The notes beneath the pieces were generated by a model. That model was not told the origin of the DNA. It saw only the letters and a list, made by a program, of their open reading frames with translations, and did not search any database. Shown here piece by piece: positions 44,933-50,098 of a stretch of 50,098 nt of DNA. Source of the stretch: Treponema sp. (GTDB lineage Bacteria; Spirochaetota; Spirochaetia; Treponematales; Treponemataceae); the NCBI GenBank assembly GCA_012519415.1, contig JAAYQG010000126.1, positions 1 to 50,098 on the forward strand, given 5' to 3'. A program made the translations under genes and the position numbers. How positions within the stretch are numbered: the first letter of the stretch is position 1; the number at the start of each line of letters is the position of its first letter.

Positions 44933-45322
44933 ATGAATTATAGCAGGCAGCGTGATTTAATAATGGAGTATTTGAAAACCACCTCATGCCACCCTACTGC
45001 TGAGAAAATTTACGAAAAGGTAAAGCTACAAGAACCAAACATAAGTCTTGGTACGGTTTACAGAAATTTAAAACAGCTTGTAGATAATAAAATGATTTTG
45101 CGCCTTCATATGGGAGATGGAGTAGACCGCTTTGATGCAAACATAAGTGAACATAATCACTTATATTGCACAAATTGTGGCAAGGTGTATGACCTTGAAA
45201 AAAAAATACCAGATAAGGTTGTTCAGAATATTTATACGTCTGATTTTCAAGGCGAAAACAAAATCGATGGATTTGTAATTTACTTTTATGGTAAATGTAG
45301 AAGTTGTAAATTATTGAATTAG
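44933..45322 (+). CDS. perR: Peroxide-sensing Fur-family repressor PerR
   Basis: PerR represses peroxide-defence genes until H2O2 oxidises His ligands of its iron. The track starts at ATG 44906, which lies inside the operator and about three bases from the predicted transcript start; ATG 44933 (MNYSRQRDLIMEYL) is the better start, giving 129 residues. The winged helix is followed by the sensing domain. His20, Asp68, His74, His76 and Asp94 align with the metal ligands I recall for Bacillus PerR. The structural zinc Cys pairs are CTNC (79, 82) and CRSC (122, 125). The Asp94 equivalent favours PerR over Fur. Confidence 0.9.
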   Translation: MNYSRQRDLIMEYLKTTSCHPTAEKIYEKVKLQEPNISLGTVYRNLKQLVDNKMILRLHMGDGVDRFDANISEHNHLYCTNCGKVYDLEKKIPDKVVQNIYTSDFQGENKIDGFVIYFYGKCRSCKLLN

Positions 45323-45335
45323 GAGGGATTTTTTT

Positions 45336-45953
45336 GTGGATATAAAAGCATTATTTAACTTGTCGTATGGTGTTTTTATTCTTGGTGCAAAATCGGGCGA
45401 CAAAATAAATGCTTGTGTAAATAATACATGTATGCAAGTTGCAAACGATCCGATTCGCATAGCTATTTCTATTTTGAACAGAAATTATACTTGCCAGTTT
45501 ATAAAAGAATCTGGCACTTTTTCTCTTTCTGTTTTAGACAAGACCACGACTTTTGATACTATAAAACATTTTGGTTATCAAAGCGGTCGTGATGTTAATA
45601 AGTTTGAACAGTTTCCATATTTACTTGATTTGAATGGAAATCCTTATCTGAAAAGCCAGATATGTTCTATGATCTCTGCTAAAGTTTTATCAAGTCAAGA
45701 TTTAACTACCCATACTTTGTTTATAGCTGAAATTCAGGAGGCACAAGTTATGAGCAACGAAAAACCAATTACCTATTCGGATTATCAAAATGATATTAAG
45801 CCAAAGCCAGCGACACAAGCTGAAAAAAAGATTGTCGGTTGGCGATGCAAAATCTGCGATTATGTGTATGATGGTGCGGAAATTCCACAAGATTTTATCT
45901 GCCCATTGTGCGGTCATCCTGTTGACGATTTTGAGCCGATTTATGAATCATAA
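45336..45953 (+). CDS. hrb: Flavin reductase-rubredoxin fusion (high molecular weight rubredoxin, Hrb type)
   Basis: The N-terminal 140 residues look like a split-barrel FMN-binding flavin reductase domain (NLSYGVFILGAKSGDKINACV). The C-terminal 40 residues are a rubredoxin with ligands Cys171, Cys174, Cys189 and Cys192 (CKIC and CPLC). Similar fusions, called Hrb, pass electrons from NAD(P)H to flavodiiron protein FprA in Moorella. The start is GTG 45336 after a strong AGGAGGG. It lies 13 bp from perR and can be co-transcribed with it. Confidence 0.88.
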   Translation: MDIKALFNLSYGVFILGAKSGDKINACVNNTCMQVANDPIRIAISILNRNYTCQFIKESGTFSLSVLDKTTTFDTIKHFGYQSGRDVNKFEQFPYLLDLNGNPYLKSQICSMISAKVLSSQDLTTHTLFIAEIQEAQVMSNEKPITYSDYQNDIKPKPATQAEKKIVGWRCKICDYVYDGAEIPQDFICPLCGHPVDDFEPIYES

Positions 45954-45958
45954 TGAAT

Positions 45959-45988
45959 AGCGCAATGCGAAAACTTGAACATTGCGCT
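45959..45988 (+). terminator. 9-bp stem-loop after the hrb gene
   Basis: AGCGCAATG (45959-45967) pairs perfectly with CATTGCGCT (45980-45988). An A run follows on the plus strand instead of a T run, so it is not a classical terminator. It may block exonucleases or separate the perR-hrb mRNA from dfx. Confidence 0.5.
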
Positions 45989-46100
45989 AAAAAACAGCAT
46001 ATAATTTTCGACTTGAATATTGATTTATGCAACGATTTATAAATGCTGAATATTTTATTTTTTATCAATATCAAAATTGAAATTACAATTATGGTATTAA

Positions 46101-46134
46101 GGTGAATTTTAACAATTTAATTTTTATATTCACC
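46101..46134 (+). promoter_or_regulatory. Inverted repeat in the dfx upstream region
   Basis: GGTGAAT (46101-46107) and ATTCACC (46128-46134) flank a 20-base AT-rich spacer about 20 bases before the dfx ribosome site. A TTGAAA at 46077-46082 lies upstream, but no matching -10 is obvious. The region could form a leader hairpin or bind a dimeric regulator with spaced half-sites. The classical 7-1-7 box was not found here. Confidence 0.4.
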
Positions 46135-46162
46135 ATAAATTACATTTTTTAGGAGAATTATT

Positions 46163-46543
46163 ATGGAAATGAAATTTTACAAGTGTGAACTTTGTGGAAA
46201 AATTATTGCAAATGTAAAAGAAACAGCTGTACCAACAATTTGCTGTGGCGAAGCAATGCAGCAACTTATTCCAAATACAACCGATGCTTCTGGTGAAAAA
46301 CACGTTCCTGTTGTTACAAAAAAAGGCAACTTAGTAGAAGTTACTGTTGGTTCTGTAGATCATCCTATGATTCCGGAACATTTCATTACATGGATTGCAA
46401 TTCAGACAAAACACGGCAATCAGCGCAAAGAATTAAAAGCCGGCGATGCGCCAAAAGTAACTTTTGCTGTTGTTGATGGAGATGAAGTAATTAAAGCATT
46501 TGCTTATTGCAATTTGCATGGACTTTGGGAATCAGCAAACTAA
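46163..46543 (+). CDS. dfx: Desulfoferrodoxin (2Fe superoxide reductase)
   Basis: The enzyme reduces superoxide to H2O2 without making oxygen. The 126 residues have both iron centres. Centre I is the desulforedoxin-like Cys8, Cys11, Cys27, Cys28. Centre II has Glu45-x-His47 (EKHVP), His67, His73, Cys116 and His119 (CNLHGLW). T. pallidum superoxide reductase, as I recall, lacks centre I, so this one is the fuller type. The ATG follows TTAGGAGAATT. rbr is 26 bp away and probably in the same mRNA. Confidence 0.97.
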   Translation: MEMKFYKCELCGKIIANVKETAVPTICCGEAMQQLIPNTTDASGEKHVPVVTKKGNLVEVTVGSVDHPMIPEHFITWIAIQTKHGNQRKELKAGDAPKVTFAVVDGDEVIKAFAYCNLHGLWESAN

Positions 46544-46569
46544 AATAATAAAATTAGGAGTTGCAAAAC

Positions 46570-47106
46570 ATGAATAAATATAAAGGAACACAGACCGAAA
46601 AAAACTTACAAGCTGCTTTTGCAGGAGAATCACAAGCTAGAAACAAGTACACATATTTTGCTTCTACTGCAAAAAAAGAAGGCTTTGAACAAATTGCCGC
46701 GATTTTTGAAGCAACAGCAAACAACGAAAAAGAACATGCAAAAATGTGGTTCAAAGAGTTAAACGGAATCGGTGATACAGCTGAAAACTTAGGAGCTGCT
46801 GCTGATGGTGAAAATTATGAATGGACAGATATGTATGATGGTTTTGCAAAAACAGCTGAACAAGAAGGTTTTCCAGAATTAGCTGCAAAGTTCAGAGCTG
46901 TTGCTGAAGTAGAAAAACATCATGAAGAGCGTTATCGTGCATTGCTTAAAAACGTAGAAACTGCTGCTGTTTTTGAAAAGAGCGAAGTTAAAGTTTGGGA
47001 ATGTCGCAACTGCGGTCATATTGTAGTTGGAAAAAAAGCACCGGAAATTTGTCCGGTTTGTGTTCATCCAAAAGCATATTTTGAAATCAATGCGAAAAAC
47101 TATTGA
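46570..47106 (+). CDS. rbr: Rubrerythrin
   Basis: Rubrerythrin is a diiron peroxidase that reduces H2O2 to water. The track opens at TTG 46561; the AGGAG at 46556-46560 fits ATG 46570 ([13 protein letters not shown]), giving 178 residues. The ferritin-like domain has Glu20, the Glu53-x-x-His56 pair (EKEHAK) and a second E-x-x-H (EVEKHHEER). The C-terminal rubredoxin has Cys145, 148, 161 and 164 (CRNC and CPVC). It takes electrons from a rubredoxin such as the fusion upstream. Confidence 0.97.
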   Translation: MNKYKGTQTEKNLQAAFAGESQARNKYTYFASTAKKEGFEQIAAIFEATANNEKEHAKMWFKELNGIGDTAENLGAAADGENYEWTDMYDGFAKTAEQEGFPELAAKFRAVAEVEKHHEERYRALLKNVETAAVFEKSEVKVWECRNCGHIVVGKKAPEICPVCVHPKAYFEINAKNY

Positions 47107-47161
47107 TTAGTGCGTGTTTCATGTTGAACAAAACATAAAGTACAATTTTCTCTATTACAAA

Positions 47162-47204
47162 AGGTTTGATACCCTGCACTTAAATAATGCAAGGTATTAA
47201 ACCT
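47162..47204 (+). terminator. Large stem-loop between rbr and fprA
   Basis: AGGTTTGATACC (47162-47173) pairs with GGTATTAAACCT (47193-47204), with one wobble (G-T). An inner TGCA/TGCA stem extends it. A shorter CTCTT-tatt-AAGAG hairpin follows. The lack of a long T run makes the terminator role uncertain. Confidence 0.55.
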
Positions 47205-47245
47205 ACTCTTTATTAAGAGCGGTTTAGACACGATAATTAAACAAT

Positions 47246-47272
47246 CAGTAAATTAATTTTCTTAATTTGCTG
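47246..47272 (+). promoter_or_regulatory. AT-rich inverted repeat before fprA
   Basis: CAGTAAATTAA (47246-47256) and TTAATTTGCTG (47262-47272) form an almost perfect palindrome with a 5-base centre. The left half resembles the perR operator half-site (CAGTAAT). A Fur-family or other regulator could use it. No clear sigma-70 promoter was found between here and fprA, though TTGACA occurs at 47337-47342. Confidence 0.4.
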
Positions 47273-47378
47273 AAATTTACTTGTCGTAAAACAGTGAGGT
47301 GTGTTGTTTTCTAAAGCTTTGACTGTTTTGTAACAGTTGACAGTTTTTTGAACAATAAAAAGGTGCAAAAGGTACAAA

Positions 47379-48536
47379 ATGGAAATTACAAAAGATATAA
47401 AATATGTTGGTGTAAATGATCATAAGATTGATTTGTTTGAGGGACAATTTGTAGTTCCAAATGGAATGTCTTACAATTCTTATGTAATTCTTGATGAAAA
47501 AATTGCGGTTATGGATTCTGTGGCTGAAACCTTTGGAGCTGAATGGCTTGAAAATATAAAATCCGTTATCGGTGAAAAAAAGCCCGAATATCTTGTTATT
47601 CAGCATATGGAAATGGATCACTCAAATAATATTCTTGCGTTTACGCAGGAATATCCGGAAGCAAAAATTGTTGCAACAAAAATGGCTTTTGCTATAATGA
47701 AATGCTATTTTGGAAATGATTTTTTAGAAAAACAAATAATTGTTACGGATTGTTCTAAGCTTGAACTTGGAAAACATATTTTGAATTTTGTTACGGCACC
47801 AAATGTACATTGGCCTGAAGTTATTATGACTTATGAAAGCACAGAAAAAGTGCTTTTTGCAGCTGACGGTTTTGGCAAATTCGGTGCAAATGATATAGAA
47901 GATCCCGAAGGCTGGGATTGCGAAGCTCGTCGTTATTACTTTGGAATTATAGGAAAATTCGGTACTTTTGTTCAGTCTGCGCTTAAAAAATTAGCAGACT
48001 TTGAAATTAAAATTATATGTTCTTTACATGGACCTGTATTAACAGAAAATCTAAATTATTACATAAACCTTTATGATATATGGTCTTCATACAAGCCTGA
48101 ATCTGAAGGTGTTATGATTGCTTATACTTCCATATATGGAAATACAAAAAAAACAGTGGAAAAACTTGCGGAGCTTTTAAAATCAAAAGGATGCAAAAAT
48201 GTTGTTGTTGCAGATCTTGCAAGAGAAGATTTGCACGAATGTGTAGAAGATGCATTCCGTTACGAAAAATTGATTTTAGCTACTACAACATACTGCGGCG
48301 GTGTTTTTCCAAAAATGAGAGAATTTATACAGAATCTTACAGAGAGAAATTATCAAAACAGAAAAGTCGCTTTTGTAGAGAATGGTGCTTGGGGGCCGTT
48401 GGCTGCAAAATGTATGGAAGTTCTTTTTGTAGATTCAAAAAATATTACATTTGCAGAAAACAAAGTAACTGTAAAAATTTCAATGAATGAAGATACAATT
48501 CTTCAGCTTGAAAAGCTTGCAGAAGAAATGAAATAA
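47379..48536 (+). CDS. fprA: Flavodiiron protein FprA (O2/NO reductase)
   Basis: FprA reduces O2 to water or NO to N2O in strict anaerobes. The 385 residues have a beta-lactamase-like diiron domain and a C-terminal flavodoxin. The iron ligands are His76-x-Glu78-x-Asp80-His81 (HMEMDH), His144, Asp163 and His217, all present. The flavodoxin starts near residue 245 (YTSIYGNTKK). Electrons should come from the Hrb-type fusion, whose gene is 1.4 kb upstream. The ATG lies after AAAAGGTACAAA, a modest ribosome site. Confidence 0.95.
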   Translation: MEITKDIKYVGVNDHKIDLFEGQFVVPNGMSYNSYVILDEKIAVMDSVAETFGAEWLENIKSVIGEKKPEYLVIQHMEMDHSNNILAFTQEYPEAKIVATKMAFAIMKCYFGNDFLEKQIIVTDCSKLELGKHILNFVTAPNVHWPEVIMTYESTEKVLFAADGFGKFGANDIEDPEGWDCEARRYYFGIIGKFGTFVQSALKKLADFEIKIICSLHGPVLTENLNYYINLYDIWSSYKPESEGVMIAYTSIYGNTKKTVEKLAELLKSKGCKNVVVADLAREDLHECVEDAFRYEKLILATTTYCGGVFPKMREFIQNLTERNYQNRKVAFVENGAWGPLAAKCMEVLFVDSKNITFAENKVTVKISMNEDTILQLEKLAEEMK

Positions 48537-48620
48537 TCGCGAAAACTTTTGTGCTCCAAGATTTTGTATTGTTGTGGTTTTTGCAATTTGTTTGTTCTGT
48601 GTTAATTAAGTGAAAATCAA

Positions 48621-49445
48621 ATGAAAAAAAATATAAAACTGTTTTTTATTGTTGGATTAATTTTTACTTATACAAATTTTTTTGCTTTTGAAAAAATTGT
48701 ATTTGAAGAGAAAAACGAATTTAATGGATTAACTGAAAAATATATTTTTCACCCGAGCGATGAGCAGTTTCAGCAATGCCAGAATGTTGTTGCAAGTTAT
48801 GATGATGATAATAAACTAAGAAAAATTTCTTATTTTCTATCTTCGGAACTCCAAAAACAAACAGGGTTTCAGTATCAGGAAGAATTTTATGAGAATGATG
48901 TTCTTGTAGAATATAAATGTATTTTTTCAGATGAAGAGTTCGCAAAAAAGGGAATAAAATACCGTATTGAAAAAGTAGATAATAAAGATAATCCTTATAT
49001 GTATGGATTGTCTGACGGTTCGCACTCCGTTTTTTTTCCGGCTGATTTTTTTGTGAGTCAATATCCATGTTATAACTTAAAATATCTTTCTGCGCTTTTT
49101 TTTAGAGATGAAGGGGCTAAAGGCAATCGCTATGTTTTTAGCAAAAAACTTTCTAAGGGCGCTTCTTTTGTAACGGTTTCTTCTGAAATTGAAAAACTTA
49201 CAAAACATGATATAGATAATATACAAAAGATTTCTACTTTTTTTGGCAATGAGCAAATTGCAGAAATATATAATTGCAAAGTTCGTGTTGTATCTGCAGG
49301 AAAAGAATATACCGCATATATTCAAAAAAATTTTGCAAGAGGCATATCAAAAAATATGTTTTGTTTGTTGGCTTATTGCACAATGGGGCTAAACGAAAAT
49401 CTTTATTTGTTTGCAACTGCATTTATTGAAGCTGAAAAAAAATAA
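48621..49445 (+). CDS. Exported protein of unknown function
   Basis: The 274 residues begin with a clear signal peptide (MKKNIKLFFIVGLIFTYTNFFAF), with probable cleavage after the Phe-rich end; there is no lipobox Cys. The mature part is rich in Lys, Glu, Phe and Tyr, with a predicted mix of strand and helix, and no motif I recognise. The ribosome site is weak (AAGTGAAAATCAA). It is 84 bp after fprA on the same strand. It may be its own unit, as its codon use is more AT-rich than fprA. It could be a lineage-specific periplasmic protein. Confidence 0.8.
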   Translation: MKKNIKLFFIVGLIFTYTNFFAFEKIVFEEKNEFNGLTEKYIFHPSDEQFQQCQNVVASYDDDNKLRKISYFLSSELQKQTGFQYQEEFYENDVLVEYKCIFSDEEFAKKGIKYRIEKVDNKDNPYMYGLSDGSHSVFFPADFFVSQYPCYNLKYLSALFFRDEGAKGNRYVFSKKLSKGASFVTVSSEIEKLTKHDIDNIQKISTFFGNEQIAEIYNCKVRVVSAGKEYTAYIQKNFARGISKNMFCLLAYCTMGLNENLYLFATAFIEAEKK

Positions 49446-49600
49446 TAAAACATTCATGCAGATAAAATACAAAGATTACAATCAAAAGAAAATATTTCTC
49501 TATAGAAACCGGAAGATACTTGTAAAACAAGAATTTTCCTTGAATAATTTTCATAATTTTATACTTGATTTTATCAATTGTATTTCGTATGTTAAGCTGC

Positions 49601-49623
49601 TTGCTTAGCAGATTGCTAAGCAA
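49601..49623 (+). other. 10-bp perfect stem-loop between the exported protein and the DUF2179-type gene
   Basis: TTGCTTAGCA (49601-49610) pairs perfectly with TGCTAAGCAA (49614-49623), loop gat. No T run follows. About 43 bases separate it from the next start codon. It may be a weak terminator, mRNA end or regulatory hairpin. The rest of 49446-49665 is AT-rich, with nothing else noticed. Confidence 0.5.
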
Positions 49624-49665
49624 ATTACATGGCAATTTTAAATAAAATTATTTTGGGGAATGTTC

Positions 49666-50098
49666 ATGTTTACACAGGAGCATATACTTACGGCTCTTTT
49701 AATTTTTATAGCGCGAATAGCAGACGTATCACTTGGAACTTTTCGTCATGTGATGATTATAAAACGAAAAAGATGCTATGCTTTTTTTATTGCTTTTTTT
49801 GAATCACTCATTTGGGTTTATGCGGTGTCGCGTGTAGTAACTGCATTAACGGATCCTATTACGTCTGTTGCTTTTGCACTAGGATTTGCTTCAGGAACAT
49901 TTATTGGAATTACTATCGAAGGTTTTTTTAAGATAGGAGACCAAGCTGTTAGAATCTTTAGTTTCAAAGGAGATGTGCTATCATGTTTCTTGAGAGAGCA
50001 GGGTTTTAGAGTTACTGTTTTTGACGGGCAAGGAAGAGATGGGGTTGTAAAGATGCTTTTTGTACAGGTAAAAAGAAGGCAAGTCAAAAAGGTTTTTA
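49666..50098 (+). CDS. UPF0316 / DUF2179-family membrane protein, 3' end cut by the window
   Basis: The ORF has no stop before the window ends and so is absent from the track. Starting at ATG 49666 (GGGGA six bases before; an alternative ATG is at 49660), it encodes at least 144 residues. The first 85 or so hold three hydrophobic spans with the family signatures IARIADVSLGTFRHVMI, ESLIWVYAVSRV and ALGFASGTFIGITIE. The part that follows begins the soluble DUF2179 domain (GFRVTVFDGQGRDG). Members are membrane proteins of unknown role. Confidence 0.85.
   Translation, partial: MFTQEHILTALLIFIARIADVSLGTFRHVMIIKRKRCYAFFIAFFESLIWVYAVSRVVTALTDPITSVAFALGFASGTFIGITIEGFFKIGDQAVRIFSFKGDVLSCFLREQGFRVTVFDGQGRDGVVKMLFVQVKRRQVKKVF

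Noticed and set aside
49818-50087. 89-residue minus-strand ORF at the window end
   Set aside because: It is the shadow of the plus-strand UPF0316-type gene, which has clear family motifs and no stop before the window end.

Overview
This window looks like a chromosomal segment of a treponeme (phylum Spirochaetota). The gene order tRNA-Thr, rpmG, tRNA-Trp, secE, nusG, rplKAJL, rpoBC resembles what I remember of Treponema pallidum. EF-Tu carries an unusual stretch ([10 protein letters not shown]) that I associate with treponemal EF-Tu. RpoB has Asn at the position equivalent to E. coli Ser531, the residue linked to natural rifampicin resistance in spirochaetes. The base composition is AT-rich, with many long A and T runs between genes. 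The two plant- or host-glycan glycoside hydrolases and the anaerobe-type oxygen defence genes suggest a gut, rumen or oral anaerobe rather than T. pallidum itself. Species cannot be named from the sequence alone.

Layout. (1) 1-3.6 kb: the end of an unrecognised protein, then radA and a serine acetyltransferase gene on the minus strand, separated by a four-copy 11-bp tandem repeat. (2) 3.77-32.4 kb: an almost unbroken plus-strand block of translation and transcription genes. It joins the secE-nusG-rplKAJL-rpoBC cluster, rpsL-rpsG, tuf, and the S10, spc and alpha operons up to rplQ. It ends with an unannotated 58-residue zinc-ribbon ORF and a strong bidirectional terminator. fusA, adk, map and infA are absent from their frequent positions. 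Consensus-like promoters are visible before tRNA-Thr, rpsL and (with a leader of about 430 nt) tuf. Several gene junctions carry strong stem-loops. (3) 32.5-39.1 kb: a double cyclic-nucleotide-binding regulator, a PHP phosphoesterase, tRNA-Thr(CGT), an M15 peptidase lipoprotein, a LacI-type repressor with an apparent operator inside its own promoter, and comM. (4) 39.1-43.5 kb: a divergent pair of glycoside hydrolases, GH127-like and GH95. (5) 43.5-44.8 kb: a YczE/YitT-type membrane protein and a rhodanese lipoprotein. (6) 44.9-48.5 kb: an oxygen/ROS/NO defence island on one strand: perR, a flavin reductase-rubredoxin fusion (Hrb type), 2Fe superoxide reductase (desulfoferrodoxin), rubrerythrin and flavodiiron protein FprA. 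A perfect 7-1-7 palindrome overlaps the predicted perR transcription start. (7) 48.6 kb to the end: an unrecognised exported protein and the start of a UPF0316/DUF2179-family membrane protein that runs off the window.

How the parts work together. The central block supplies the RNA polymerase core (alpha, beta, beta'), NusG, SecE/SecY, EF-Tu and most ribosomal proteins. The defence island forms a plausible electron chain: NAD(P)H to the Hrb flavin and rubredoxin, then to FprA (O2 or NO reduction), rubrerythrin (peroxide) and desulfoferrodoxin (superoxide), with PerR as the peroxide sensor. The glycoside hydrolase pair and the nearby LacI regulator suggest use of fucosylated or arabinosylated glycans; this link is inference.

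The most interesting items for follow-up are the zinc-ribbon ORF after rplQ, the structured tuf leader, the perR operator that also decides the perR start codon, and the stem-loops at the rplL-rpoB, rpoB-rpoC and rpsJ-rplC junctions. I did not find an obviously new defence, CRISPR or mobile system. No transposase, integrase, phage or CRISPR signature was seen.
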